Source of the DNA: Variovorax sp. KBW07
Lineage (GTDB): Bacteria; Pseudomonadota; Gammaproteobacteria; Burkholderiales; Burkholderiaceae_C
DNA: 64,000 nucleotides
Reading direction: 5' to 3'
Assembly (NCBI RefSeq): GCF_003852515.1
Contig: NZ_QAJK01000075.1
Coordinates: forward strand, 1-64,000
The notes under the pieces were generated by a model that saw nothing but the letters and a program-made list of their open reading frames with translations, was not told the DNA's origin and did no database searches. Of this stretch, positions 17,419 to 26,165 are shown one piece after another; position 1 is the stretch's first letter; each line of letters opens with the position of its first letter. The translations under genes were made by a program, and so were the position numbers.

Positions 17419-17576
17419 GACCGGCCGCTGGAAGCTGACGCTGAAAGTGCAAGGAAAGAGCCGACAGGCACGCAAAGGGTAAGCCTGCGGCACTTCCTTG
17501 GTTCTATTTCCTATGGCCTGAGTCCATAGGCCGCATCTTCTGCAATGAATCGATGGGCGAGCCGGATAATCCTCCA

Positions 17577-18044
17577 ATGCTCGACCTGGACCGCATCGAT
17601 CTCCGCCTGCTGAAGATTCTTCAGGAGGACGGGCGCATCACCAACCTCAAGCTGGCCGAGGCGGTGGCGCTCTCGCCCACCGCCGTGCTGGCGCGCGTGC
17701 AGCGCCTGACGCGCGACGGCTTCATCCAGGGCTACGAGGCGCGGCTCGATCCGCACAAGCTGGGCCGCGGCTTCACGGTGTTCGTCGAGGTGCTGCTGGA
17801 CCGCACCACCCCCAATGTGTTCGACCAGTTCAAGGCCGCGGTGCACGTGCGCGACGAGATCATGGAATGCCACATGGTGGCCGGCGGCTTCGACTACCTG
17901 CTCAAGACCCGAATGGCCGACATGGCCGCCTACCGCGAGTTCGCCGGCACCGTGTTGTGGCAGTTGCCGGGGGTGCGCGAAACGCGGACCTACGCGGTGA
18001 TGGAAGAAGTGAAGAACAGCGCGAGGCTGCCGCTGGGGCTGTGA
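17577..18044 (+). CDS. Lrp/AsnC family transcriptional regulator
   Basis: A 155-aa protein: winged helix at the N-terminus (LDRIDLRLLKILQEDGRITNLKLAEAVALSPTAVLARVQRL) and a RAM/ligand-binding domain behind it (GFTVFVEVLLDRT, ECHMVAGGFDYLLKTR). Such proteins sense amino acids and form octamers. The ATG at 17577 matches the usual start of the family; an in-frame ATG 24 nt upstream (17553) is possible. Its target is not evident from the neighbourhood. Confidence 0.9.
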   Translation: MLDLDRIDLRLLKILQEDGRITNLKLAEAVALSPTAVLARVQRLTRDGFIQGYEARLDPHKLGRGFTVFVEVLLDRTTPNVFDQFKAAVHVRDEIMECHMVAGGFDYLLKTRMADMAAYREFAGTVLWQLPGVRETRTYAVMEEVKNSARLPLGL

Positions 18045-18057
18045 CTTTCGGCGAAAG

Positions 18058-18088
18058 TTGTATGCGACAATAAAATATTGTCGACAAT
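18058..18088. promoter_or_regulatory. Two palindromic GntR-type operator candidates
   Basis: TTGT-N5-ACAA lies at 18058-18070, and a perfect 12-bp palindrome ATTGTCGACAAT at 18077-18088, 48 bp before the start of the GntR gene. The FadR-type consensus of this regulator family is TNGT-N3-ACNA, so both fit in style. Autoregulation is the simplest reading. Confidence 0.55.
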
Positions 18089-18135
18089 TTGACGGCCGTT
18101 GCGACGATGGCTGTCGCGCCCAAGAAGCATTCCCC

Positions 18136-18822
18136 ATGGAAAACGAGCCCGGAAAAACGCTCTCCCAGACGATTTCGGACCGGCTTGCCGAAGAAATCGT
18201 GCTTCGCCGCTTCCAGCCCGGCGAACGCCTGGACGAACAATCGATTGCCACCCGCTTCGGCGTTTCGCGCAGCCCCGTGCGGGACGCACTGCGCCAGCTG
18301 GCGTCGACCCGCCTGGTCGAGCACCTGCCGCGGCGCGGCTTCTCGGTTGCGGCCATGGCGCCGGCCGACCTGGACGGCCTGTTCGAGGCCTCGGGCGAGA
18401 TCGAGGCGCTGTGCGCCAAGCTGTGCGCGCTGCGGGCGGCGCCCTCGGAGCGCAAGCGGATCGAGTTCGTGCACCAGCAAGCCGCCAAGGCGGCCGCCGA
18501 GGGCGACGCCAAGGCCTATGCCGAGCTCAACGAGGAATTCCACGCCCTCATCTACGCCGGCGCCCGCAACAAGACCCTGCAAGACCTGGCCCTCGGCCTG
18601 CGGCAACGCCTGGCACCATTCCGCTCGCGCGGCTTCTTCGTGGCGGAGAACCGCCTGCAGCATTCCCATGTCGAGCACGAGGCGCTGGTCACGGCGCTGC
18701 TCGCCCACGACGGCGACGCCGCCGCCGCGGCCATGCACAGCCACGCCGCGAACTCGGCCATGAACGTGCTGCAGCACTTCGGCAACGACGCCAGAAGCAC
18801 GTCCTCCGGCGCAGCCGCCTGA
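18136..18822 (+). CDS. GntR family regulator, FCD (FadR) subfamily
   Basis: A 228-aa protein. Winged helix at about residues 10-75 (LSQTISDRLAEEIVLRRFQPGERLDEQSIATRFGVSRSPVRDALRQL) followed by the all-helical FCD ligand domain with the metal-ligand type pattern NEEFHALIYAGARN and HVEHEALVTALLAHDGD. Such regulators are commonly repressors relieved by a carboxylic-acid metabolite of the pathway they control. It is directly upstream of the 19.1-26.9 kb catabolic operon and both share an ATTG-N4-CAAT motif, so it is the likely operon regulator. ATG at 18136. Confidence 0.92.
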   Translation: MENEPGKTLSQTISDRLAEEIVLRRFQPGERLDEQSIATRFGVSRSPVRDALRQLASTRLVEHLPRRGFSVAAMAPADLDGLFEASGEIEALCAKLCALRAAPSERKRIEFVHQQAAKAAAEGDAKAYAELNEEFHALIYAGARNKTLQDLALGLRQRLAPFRSRGFFVAENRLQHSHVEHEALVTALLAHDGDAAAAAMHSHAANSAMNVLQHFGNDARSTSSGAAA

Positions 18823-19017
18823 CACCCGCCGGCGCATGCCCGGCACCCCGCACTCCAGCGCATGGCGTCCCACGGGCGCTCTTCGCGCACGCCTGCGCCC
18901 TCCCCTGTTTCGCCTCCCATCCACCGGGCCTCCCGGGAGCGCGTTCGCGCGGGCCCTTGCACGCCCGGCTTTCGGCTTGAACGACAAATTCTTGACGCCC
19001 CTGAACACCAGAACATA

Positions 19018-19033
19018 AAATTGCACACAATTT
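19018..19033. promoter_or_regulatory. Operator candidate before the catabolic operon
   Basis: AAATTGCACACAATTT is a 16-bp interrupted palindrome (arms AAATTG/CAATTT around CACA). Its core ATTG-N4-CAAT has the same arms as the ATTGTCGACAAT palindrome upstream of the GntR gene. It lies 63 bp before the FAH gene. Apart from this site, the 273-bp spacer from 18823 to 19095 shows no coding sequence. Confidence 0.55.
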
Positions 19034-19095
19034 GCAGATACTGAGTGCAAAATTCAGTTTGCGGATTTCGTTCAATCAATAAATGGAGACCTCGA

Positions 19096-20034
19096 ATGTC
19101 CTGGATCGCTCTTGCCACCTACCGCCGCGCCGACCGGCTCGCCCCCGCCCTGGTGATCGACAACCGCCTCTACGACCTTGAAGCCGCGCTGGCCGCAGGC
19201 CTGCCCTCCGCCTCGCCGGACTGGCTTTCGGGAGGCGTCGAGGCCATGCTTCGGGACTGGGCCACGGCGCAGGCCTGGCTGCGCAACGCCACGCCGGTGG
19301 CCGCATCGCTCGTGGCATCGGGTGCGATCCGTCCCGTGGAAGGCGGCGCTTCGGCCGTGGCCGCGCCCTACGTTCCCAACCGCATCTTCTGCGCGGCCTC
19401 CAACTACGCGTCGCACGCCAACGAAATGGGCACGGTGCTGGCAGCCAAGTCGCAGAGCAAGCCGTACATGTTCCTGAAGCTGTCGAACACCGTCATCGGC
19501 GACGGCGAGACCATCCAGATGCCGCCCGAGACCAGCAAGCTCGACTGGGAAGTGGAACTGGCGGCCGTCATCGGCAAGCGCTGCCGCCGCGTGTCCGTCG
19601 AAGACGCGCTCGACGCGGTGGCCTGCTACACCATCGTCAACGACATCTCGGCGCGCGACCTCAACATCCGTGGCGACTATCCGTTCAAGCACGACTGGTT
19701 CCAGGGCAAGTGCCACGACACCTTCGCGCCCATCGGCCCATGGCTGGTGCCGGCCTGGCAGATCCCCGATCCGCAGGCTGTGAACATGCGGCTCGACGTC
19801 AACGGCGAGCCGATGCAGCAGGACAGCACGGCCAACATGATCTGGACCGTGCGCGAGCAGATCGCCTACCTGTCGACCATCGTCACGCTGGAGCCCGGCG
19901 ACGTGATCGCCACCGGCACGCCGACCGGCGTGGGCATGGGCCGCGGCGTCTACCTGAATGCGGGCGACAAGCTGGTCGCGAGCATCGAAGGCATCGGACG
20001 GCTGTCCAACCAGGTGCAAGCAGAGCGCGTCTAA
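19096..20034 (+). CDS. Fumarylacetoacetate hydrolase (FAH) family protein
   Basis: A 312-aa protein with the FAH fold: PNRIFCAASNYASHANEMG, metal-binding DWEVELAAVIGK (E-x-E), VNDISARDLNIRGDYPFKHDW, TGTPTGVGMG. Family reactions are hydrolysis of C-C bonds in ring-fission products, or hydration/decarboxylation of 2-oxo-enoates. First gene of the operon with ABC importer, VOC enzymes and aldolase-like gene, so it probably acts on a ring-cleavage product. ATG at 19096 with GGAGA 9 nt upstream. Confidence 0.9.
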   Translation: MSWIALATYRRADRLAPALVIDNRLYDLEAALAAGLPSASPDWLSGGVEAMLRDWATAQAWLRNATPVAASLVASGAIRPVEGGASAVAAPYVPNRIFCAASNYASHANEMGTVLAAKSQSKPYMFLKLSNTVIGDGETIQMPPETSKLDWEVELAAVIGKRCRRVSVEDALDAVACYTIVNDISARDLNIRGDYPFKHDWFQGKCHDTFAPIGPWLVPAWQIPDPQAVNMRLDVNGEPMQQDSTANMIWTVREQIAYLSTIVTLEPGDVIATGTPTGVGMGRGVYLNAGDKLVASIEGIGRLSNQVQAERV

Positions 20035-20046
20035 GCGCCGGCACCG

Positions 20047-20070
20047 GGGGCCGCCCGGCCCCTTTTCTTT
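20047..20070 (+). terminator. Hairpin plus T-run inside the operon
   Basis: GGGGCCG and CGGCCCC (20047-20062) followed by TTTTCTTT form a terminator-like structure between the FAH and substrate-binding protein genes. It may attenuate rather than end the transcript, since all genes downstream have the same direction. Confidence 0.5.
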
Positions 20071-20103
20071 CAGAGAACGACAACAACGTATGGAGACAAG
20101 AAC

Positions 20104-21123
20104 ATGCACTCACCTCGCAGAGGATTCGCCGCCGCCCTGGCGCGCGCGCTGACGGGCATTGCCGCGGCGTCGCTGCTCGTTGCCGCGAGCCCCACCGTCG
20201 CGCAGGAAAAGATCACCTACAACATGGCCTGGCTGCCGCAGGGCAGTTCCGTCGGCGTGATCGTCGCGAAGGAGCAGGGCTTCTTCCGCGAACTCGGGCT
20301 CGACGCCACCATCGTGCGTGGCTACGGCGGCAACCGCACGGCCAACGAACTCGACCAGGGCCAGTTCGAGTTTGGCTATGTCGACCCGATCAGCCTGGTG
20401 CTCAACCGCGCCAACGGCGGCAAGATCCGCATGATCGGCGCGCTCAACACGCGCTGGCCGGCCGGCATCTGCTTCGACACCAAGCGGCACCAGCCGAAGA
20501 CGCCGGCCGACATGAAGGGCCTGGTGCTCGGCGGCGGCTCGGCTTCGCCGGTGCACAACGTGGTGCCCGCGTGGCTGGAGCAGAACGGCCAGCCCAAGGA
20601 CAGCGTGCGGCTGCTGCGCATGGACCCGGCAGTGGTCGATGCATCGCTCATCGAAGGCCGCATCGACCTGGCCGAGTGCTGGCGCGCGAGCAACCGCGCC
20701 GTCACGCAGAAGCAGGCCAACGCCGCCGGCGTGACGCTCGGCTGGATCGAGTACAGCGACTTCGGGCTCGATGCCTACGGCAGCGGCTTCGCGGCCAGCG
20801 AGGACGTCATCAGGAAGCGGCCCGAGGTGGTGAAGAAGTTCCTGCGTGCCTCGTACCGCGGCTACGCCTATGCGCTGGCCAACCCCGAGAAGGCGGCCGA
20901 CCTCATGGTCAAGGCCTTCCCCACCACCGACCGTGCCGTGGCACTCGCGCAGATCAAGGACATGGGCGACCTGCTGGTCGACCCGCAGGCCAAGGCCAAC
21001 GGCCTGGGCTACCTGCGCGAAGACCGCATGCGCGCCACCGTGCAGTTCGTCGACAAGGCCTTCGGCCTGAACGGCAAGGTGAAGCCGCAGGACACCTACA
21101 CCAACGAACTGCTCACGCCATGA
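20104..21123 (+). CDS. ABC transporter substrate-binding protein (NMT1/THI5-like)
   Basis: A 339-aa periplasmic binding protein with signal peptide (ARALTGIAAASLLVAASPTVAQ) and the NMT1-like start KITYNMAWLPQGSSVGVIVAKEQGFFRELGLD. RGYGGNRTANELDQGQFEFGYVD and GLVLGGGSASPVHN are family blocks. Members bind pyrimidine precursors, sulfonates, nitrate or aromatic acids; the ligand here is unknown. It is the solute receptor for the permease at 21741 and the ATPase at 22967. Confidence 0.9.
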   Translation: MHSPRRGFAAALARALTGIAAASLLVAASPTVAQEKITYNMAWLPQGSSVGVIVAKEQGFFRELGLDATIVRGYGGNRTANELDQGQFEFGYVDPISLVLNRANGGKIRMIGALNTRWPAGICFDTKRHQPKTPADMKGLVLGGGSASPVHNVVPAWLEQNGQPKDSVRLLRMDPAVVDASLIEGRIDLAECWRASNRAVTQKQANAAGVTLGWIEYSDFGLDAYGSGFAASEDVIRKRPEVVKKFLRASYRGYAYALANPEKAADLMVKAFPTTDRAVALAQIKDMGDLLVDPQAKANGLGYLREDRMRATVQFVDKAFGLNGKVKPQDTYTNELLTP

Positions 21124-21134
21124 AGGAACCGTCG

Positions 21135-21665
21135 ATGCCCAACCGCCCCCGCCCCCAACGCCTGGGACACGTCGTGCTCAACGTGCGAGACCTGCAGGCC
21201 TCGGTGCGCTTCTATACGGAGATCGTCGGCCTCGAGGTGTCCGACCACATCGAGGACCAGATGGCCTTCCTGCGCTGCGGCCAGGACCACCACGACCTGG
21301 CGCTCGCGCAGATCCCGCCGGGCGATCCGCAGCACGGCGCCACCTACGTGCCCGGCCGCCCGGGGCTGGAACATTTCTCCTACCAGCTCGGCTCGCTCGC
21401 CGAGATCGAGGAGGCCGCGCGCTACCTGCAGGAGAAAGGCGTGGACATCGTGCGCGGCATCGGCAAGCACGGCCCCGGCGAGAACCTGTTCCTGGTGTTC
21501 AAGGACCCCGACGGCAACTACTGCGAGTTCTATGCGGACATGGTGCAAGTCACGCCCGCGCAGCCCTACACGCCGCGCGTGTGGAAGAACGACCTTGCGG
21601 CCTTCGACCAGTGGCACTTCGACAAGTTCGTGGTGCCGCCGCCCGAATGGGGCCCCAGGCGCTGA
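21135..21665 (+). CDS. VOC family protein, extradiol dioxygenase-like
   Basis: A 176-aa protein of the vicinal oxygen chelate fold. The 2-His-1-carboxylate metal triad is plausible: His in RLGHVVLNVRD, His in GLEHFSYQL, Glu in GNYCEFYADM. This set is typical of type I extradiol ring-cleavage dioxygenases, though glyoxalases share it. Start ATG 21135 has AAGGA at 21123-21127; an ATG at 21120 overlaps the previous stop in ATGA fashion and would add five residues. Located between the importer genes, so it belongs to the operon. Confidence 0.85.
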   Translation: MPNRPRPQRLGHVVLNVRDLQASVRFYTEIVGLEVSDHIEDQMAFLRCGQDHHDLALAQIPPGDPQHGATYVPGRPGLEHFSYQLGSLAEIEEAARYLQEKGVDIVRGIGKHGPGENLFLVFKDPDGNYCEFYADMVQVTPAQPYTPRVWKNDLAAFDQWHFDKFVVPPPEWGPRR

Positions 21666-21740
21666 GCACGGCGCACCGGGCCCCGCAAAAGACCAGAAGA
21701 CAGAGAAGACAAAAAAGACAGAGATCCGGAGACAAGACAA

Positions 21741-22508
21741 ATGAACCAACCCCTGCCGCGTTCCGAAGCCTGGCGGCGCTTCACCGACCCCGCGCTGCTC
21801 TTCATCGTGCTGGCCGTCCTGTGGGAAAAATCGGTCGACCTGTTCGGCATCAAGCGCTACCTGCTGCCGCCGCTGTCGCAGGTGCTCGACAGCCTGTGGA
21901 CCAACCGCATGGCGCTGCTCGCGCAGTCGTGGGTCACCACGCAGGAAGTGCTGGCCGGCTTTGCGCTGGCCGCGTTCGGCGGCGTGCTGCTGGGGCTGGC
22001 CATCCACGCGGTGCCGCTGGTGCGGCGCATGCTGTATCCGCTGATCGTCGTGTTCCAGGGCCTGCCCAAGATCGCACTGGCGCCGCTCATGGTGATCTGG
22101 TTCGGCTACGGCGACACCTCGAAGATCCTGATGGCTTTTCTGTTCGCCTTCTTCCCCGTGGTGATTGCCACCATGGGCGGACTGGCCGGCACGCCGGCGC
22201 ACCTGGTGGAGCACTTCCGCGCGATACGCGCGCCGGCCTGGACCACCTTCCGCCGCCTGTACGTGCCCTCGGCGCTGCCGTCGATCATGGACGGCTGCAA
22301 GTCGGCGATGCCGCTGGCCGTCATTGGCGCCATCGTGGGCGAGTTCGTCGGCTCCGAGCGCGGGCTCGGCCACCTGATCCTCGAAGCCAACGCCAATGCG
22401 CGCACCGACTACCTGTTCGCGGCGCTGGTGGTGATCTCGGTGGTCGCCGGCCTGCTTTACGTGCTGGTCGAGCTGGCCGCCAAGCGCATCTGGTGGCGCG
22501 GGCTCTGA
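21741..22508 (+). CDS. ABC transporter permease (SsuC/NitT type)
   Basis: A 255-aa inner-membrane protein with about six hydrophobic segments and the cytoplasmic coupling loop with EAA-like motif (EHFRAIRAPAWTTFRRLYVPSALPSIMDGCKSAMPLA). It belongs to the binding-protein-dependent permeases of the nitrate/sulfonate/taurine class and partners the NMT1-like receptor and the ATPase of this operon. Confidence 0.9.
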   Translation: MNQPLPRSEAWRRFTDPALLFIVLAVLWEKSVDLFGIKRYLLPPLSQVLDSLWTNRMALLAQSWVTTQEVLAGFALAAFGGVLLGLAIHAVPLVRRMLYPLIVVFQGLPKIALAPLMVIWFGYGDTSKILMAFLFAFFPVVIATMGGLAGTPAHLVEHFRAIRAPAWTTFRRLYVPSALPSIMDGCKSAMPLAVIGAIVGEFVGSERGLGHLILEANANARTDYLFAALVVISVVAGLLYVLVELAAKRIWWRGL

Positions 22509-22568
22509 GCCTTCCCCGCCGTGCGCCCTTTTTTCTCTTTTCTTATTTCAACTCCAGGAGACATTCCC

Positions 22569-22970
22569 ATGGCCAAACTACGTCACATCGCCGTCGCGGT
22601 TCCCGATCCGCACAAGGCCGCCAAGTTCTACAGCGAAGTCTTCGGGCTCACCATCGTCGAGCCCACGCACTCGCCCATCGCCGATGGCGTGTACCTCTCG
22701 GACGGCACCATCTGCCTGGCCCTGCTGAACTACAAGACCGACGAAGCAGCCGGCCTCGAACGCGGCAAGGACTGGATCGGCACGCACCACTTCGGCTTCT
22801 GGTGCGACGACCTCGACGCGCAGCGCAAGGCCATCGAGGACAACGGCGGCACCTTCTTCATGGACCTGCCGCACGACAAGAAGAGCCTCTACTACGAGAT
22901 GAAGTTTCGCGACCTCGACGGCGTGGTGTTCGACATCTCCGAAGGCGGATGGGTCGGAGCGAAGAAGTGA
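22569..22970 (+). CDS. VOC family protein, glyoxalase-like
   Basis: A 133-aa single-module VOC protein: LRHIAVAVPDPHKAAKFYSEVFGL, a WIGTHHFGFWCDDLDAQRKAIEDNGG helix-strand unit, and GVVFDISEGGW. His residues in RHIAV and THHFG and an acidic residue near FDIS could bind metal. It is distinct from the other VOC protein (21135-21665). The stop codon overlaps the GTG start of the ATPase gene (GTGA), showing translational coupling. AGGAG precedes the ATG at 22569. Confidence 0.85.
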   Translation: MAKLRHIAVAVPDPHKAAKFYSEVFGLTIVEPTHSPIADGVYLSDGTICLALLNYKTDEAAGLERGKDWIGTHHFGFWCDDLDAQRKAIEDNGGTFFMDLPHDKKSLYYEMKFRDLDGVVFDISEGGWVGAKK

Positions 22971-23773
22971 AACCTGGCGCCGTTGCAACCGGCGAGGCCG
23001 CGGTGCAGGCCGGCGTCGCGGCCATCAGCGTCAGCAAGGTTGCCAAGACCTTCGACACGCGCCAGGGCGTGCGTGCGCTGGAGCAGGTGGACTTCAGCGT
23101 GCCGCGCGGCGAGTTCGTCTCGATCCTCGGCCCGAGCGGCTGCGGCAAGAGCACCCTGCTGCGCATCGTGGCCGGGCTGATCCAGCCCGATGCGGGCGGC
23201 GACGTGCGCGTGCTCGACCATTCGCAGACGCGCATGTCCGACGACGTGGGCGTGGTCTTCCAGACGCACAACATGCTGCCCTGGGAAACCGTGGAGGCCA
23301 ACATCCGCCTGGCCGCCGAAGTGCGCAAGCTGCCCAGGAAAGACATCGACGAGCGCGTCGAGGCACTGCTGCCGATCCTGAAGCTGGAGAAGTTCCGCCG
23401 CAACTATCCGCACGAGCTCTCGGGCGGCATGCGGCAGCGCGCTGCGCTCGGGCAGATCCTGGTGATGCGCCCCAAGGTGCTGCTGCTGGACGAGCCCTTC
23501 GGCGCGCTCGATGCGCTCACGCGGGACCAGCTCAACGTGGAGCTGCTGCGCCTGTGGCAGGAGATGCGGCAGACGGTGATCCTCATCACGCACAGCATTT
23601 CGGAGGCCGTATTCCTGTCGGACCGCGTGCTGGTGATGTCCGAAAGGCCGGGCCGCGTGATCGAGGACATCCGCATCGACCTGCCGCGCCCGCGCGATCC
23701 GCGCACCACCAAGGAAGCGGCCGCCTTCGGCCACTACGTGGTGCAACTGGGCCACCTGATGGGCGTGGACTGA
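22967..23773 (+). CDS. ABC transporter ATP-binding protein (SsuB/NitT type)
   Basis: A 268-aa ATPase with Walker A GPSGCGKST, Q-loop VFQTHNMLPW, signature LSGGMRQRAALGQIL, Walker B VLLLDEPFGALDALT and H-loop LITHSISEA. Start GTG at 22967 is favoured by GGAG at 22956-22959 and by overlap with the previous stop; an ATG at 22949 in frame is the alternative. It energises the importer whose receptor and permease lie upstream. Confidence 0.92.
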   Translation: MKPGAVATGEAAVQAGVAAISVSKVAKTFDTRQGVRALEQVDFSVPRGEFVSILGPSGCGKSTLLRIVAGLIQPDAGGDVRVLDHSQTRMSDDVGVVFQTHNMLPWETVEANIRLAAEVRKLPRKDIDERVEALLPILKLEKFRRNYPHELSGGMRQRAALGQILVMRPKVLLLDEPFGALDALTRDQLNVELLRLWQEMRQTVILITHSISEAVFLSDRVLVMSERPGRVIEDIRIDLPRPRDPRTTKEAAAFGHYVVQLGHLMGVD

Positions 23774-23809
23774 CACGCCCGACGACTTCAATTTTCCGGA
23801 GCCATTTTC

Positions 23810-24703
23810 TTGAACACATCGAAATTCCACGGGGTCGTGCCGGCCATGGCCACCCCCTTCACCGCGGACCACCGGCTCGACGAAGCCCGGGTGGGCGAGC
23901 TGATCGAAAGCTACATCCAGGCCGGCGTGCACGGCATCTCGGTGGCCGGCAGCCAGGGCGAGTTCTTCGCGCTCGACACCGAGGAGCACATCCGCCTGCT
24001 GGAACTGTCGATGCGCGCCATCGATGGCCGCGTGCCGCTCTATGCGGGCACCGGCGGGGCCACCACGCGCCAGGCCATTGCGCTCACGCAGGCAGCCGAG
24101 GCCATGGGCGCCGACCTGGCGCTGGTGATCACGCCCTACTTCGTGCAGCCCTCGCAGGACGAGCTGGTGGCGCACTACACCGCAGTGGCCAAGGCCACGA
24201 AGCTGCCGGTGATGCTCTACAACAACCCGCCGCGCACCAGCGTCAACGTGTTGCCGGCCACGCTCGCGCGCTGCATGCGGGCGGCCGACAACATCGTGGG
24301 CATGAAGGACTCGGGCGGCGACCTCACGCAGTCGATCGAATACCTGCTGACCGCGCCGCGCCCCGCGCTGCTCTTCTCGGGCCGCGACACCATCGCGCTG
24401 TCGATGATGTTCCACGGTGCGCAAGGCACCATCTCGCCGGCCGCCAACGTGTTTCCCGAGCTCATGGTGCGCATGTACGACGCATTGCGCGCCGGCAACC
24501 ACGACGAGGCGCTGCGCCTGTCGAACGTGTTCGCGCCGCTGCGCGCGGCATGGGCCTGGGGCTCGTTCCCGGTGGTCATCAAGGAGGCCATGGCACTCGC
24601 GGGCCGCAGTGCAGGGCCGACGCGCCCGCCCGTCGCGGCCCTGCCCGAAAAGGCACGCGCCGACCTCGCGGCCGTGGTGACGCGCATCGCGGCCACCGTG
24701 TAG
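23810..24703 (+). CDS. Dihydrodipicolinate synthase/N-acetylneuraminate lyase family protein
   Basis: A 297-aa TIM-barrel enzyme. Schiff-base Lys about 166 in IVGMKDSGGDL, Tyr about 137 in VMLYNNPPRTSV, and the substrate motif GSQGEF near residue 50. The family does aldol cleavage or hydration of 2-oxo acids; the paralogue for lysine synthesis (DapA) is expected elsewhere. Start is a TTG at 23810 with GGAG 8 nt before. In this operon it could cleave or hydrate a 2-oxo-enoate ring-fission product. Confidence 0.88.
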   Translation: MNTSKFHGVVPAMATPFTADHRLDEARVGELIESYIQAGVHGISVAGSQGEFFALDTEEHIRLLELSMRAIDGRVPLYAGTGGATTRQAIALTQAAEAMGADLALVITPYFVQPSQDELVAHYTAVAKATKLPVMLYNNPPRTSVNVLPATLARCMRAADNIVGMKDSGGDLTQSIEYLLTAPRPALLFSGRDTIALSMMFHGAQGTISPAANVFPELMVRMYDALRAGNHDEALRLSNVFAPLRAAWAWGSFPVVIKEAMALAGRSAGPTRPPVAALPEKARADLAAVVTRIAATV

Positions 24704-24710
24704 CCAATAC

Positions 24711-25568
24711 ATGGCCACCGACGCCACGCCGCTGCCGGAAGGCGAGCGGCTGTACAACGCGCGCCTTGCCATTCCGCACTACCAGCGCATCTTCGATGGC
24801 TGGGCGCGCGCGTCGGCCGCGGTACGCAACAGCGCGCCCTGCCGGCTCGACATTGCCTACGGCCCGCATGCGATGGAAAGGCTCGACCTGTTCCTGCCCG
24901 CCGGGCGCCCGCGCGGCACGCTGATGTACATCCACGGCGGCTACTGGCGCTCGCTCGACAAGTCCGATGCCTCCCACGTCGCGCCGCCGTTCACCGCGGC
25001 CGGCTATGCGGTGGCGGTGGTCAACTACGCGCTGTGCCCCGCGGTGGACGTGGAAACCATCGTCGCGCAAGTGCGCCGCGCGGCGGCATGGCTTGCCGTG
25101 CATCACGCAGAGTGGGACGCGCCCGCCGACCGGCTGTTCGCATGTGGACATTCGGCCGGAGGCCACCTGGCGGCGATGCTGCTGGCCACCGAGCCCTGCG
25201 TTGCCGCCGCGGTGTGCGTGAGCGCGCTGTACGACCTGCGCCCTTTGCTGCAGGTGCCTTCGGTGGTGGAGGCCACGGGCTTCACGCCGCGCAGCGTGCC
25301 GGCACTGAGCCCCGCGTTGCTGAAGCCGCTCACCGCGGCACCGCTGCACACCGCACTCGGCGGCGACGAGAACCCGGGCTTTCACGCGCAGTTCGACGCC
25401 ATCCGCGAAAGCTGGCGCTCCGTTCATGCGGGCCACGTCGCCTGCCCCGGCCTCGACCACTTCACGATCCTGGACGCACTGACCCGGCCCGATGGCGCCA
25501 TCGCCGTGGCCGCGCTGCGCCTGATGCAGTCCTTCGACACGACCACCTCCGCTTCTTCTTTTTCATGA
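24711..25568 (+). CDS. Alpha/beta hydrolase, arylformamidase-like
   Basis: A 285-aa protein with the oxyanion motif HGGYW at 75-79 and nucleophile motif GHSAGG (Ser about 148), and a His late in GLDHFTIL. HGGYW and the general order match kynurenine formamidase-like esterases of the HSL/BD-FAE group. It would hydrolyse an N-formyl or ester bond; the true substrate is unknown. ATGA overlap (25565-25568) with the next gene. Confidence 0.85.
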   Translation: MATDATPLPEGERLYNARLAIPHYQRIFDGWARASAAVRNSAPCRLDIAYGPHAMERLDLFLPAGRPRGTLMYIHGGYWRSLDKSDASHVAPPFTAAGYAVAVVNYALCPAVDVETIVAQVRRAAAWLAVHHAEWDAPADRLFACGHSAGGHLAAMLLATEPCVAAAVCVSALYDLRPLLQVPSVVEATGFTPRSVPALSPALLKPLTAAPLHTALGGDENPGFHAQFDAIRESWRSVHAGHVACPGLDHFTILDALTRPDGAIAVAALRLMQSFDTTTSASSFS

Positions 25569-26155
25569 TTTCCGACAGCGCCCTCGACATCCTTTTCCGG
25601 CAGGCCCGGTCCCACAACGGCTGGCTGCCGCGCCCCGTGAGCGAGGCGCAGCTGCGCCAGGTCTACGAGCTGGTGAAGTGGGGCCCGACCTCGGCCAACT
25701 GCTCGCCGATGCGCGTGCTGTTCGTGCGCACCGACGAGGGCCGCGAGCGGCTGCGCCCGCTGCTGTCGCCCGGCAATGTCGAGAAGACGATGACGGCGCC
25801 CGTCACGGCCATCATCGGCTTCGATACGGCTTTCCACCGCGAGCTGCCGCGCCTGTTTCCGCACAACCCGGCCATGCAGGACAACTTCTCCGGGCCCGGC
25901 AAGGAAGCCCATGCGGCACTCACCGCATTCCGCAACGCGAGCCTGCAGGCCGGCTACTTCATCCTTGCGGCGCGCGCGATCGGGCTCGACTGCGGGCCGA
26001 TGTCGGGCTTCGATGCACAGGCGCTCGACAAGGCCTTCTGGGCCGGCACCACGGTGCAGACCAACTTCCTGTGCAACCTGGGCCACGGCGACCCGGCCAT
26101 GCTGTTCGGGCGCCACTCGCGCCTGTCGTTCGACGAAGCCTGCGGTTTCGCCTGA
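25565..26155 (+). CDS. Nitroreductase family protein, RutE-like malonic semialdehyde reductase
   Basis: A 196-aa flavoprotein: LDILFRQARSHNGWLPRPVSEAQLRQVYELVKWGPTSANCSP... and the NFSGPGKEAHAALTAFRNASLQAGYFILAARAIGLDCGPMSGFD block are diagnostic for RutE-type FMN reductases. In the Rut pathway RutE reduces malonic semialdehyde to 3-hydroxypropionate. Here no other rut genes are present, so another small semialdehyde or reducible group is possible. Start overlaps the upstream stop by ATGA. Confidence 0.88.
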   Translation: MISDSALDILFRQARSHNGWLPRPVSEAQLRQVYELVKWGPTSANCSPMRVLFVRTDEGRERLRPLLSPGNVEKTMTAPVTAIIGFDTAFHRELPRLFPHNPAMQDNFSGPGKEAHAALTAFRNASLQAGYFILAARAIGLDCGPMSGFDAQALDKAFWAGTTVQTNFLCNLGHGDPAMLFGRHSRLSFDEACGFA

Positions 26156-26165
26156 GGTCCGCGCC

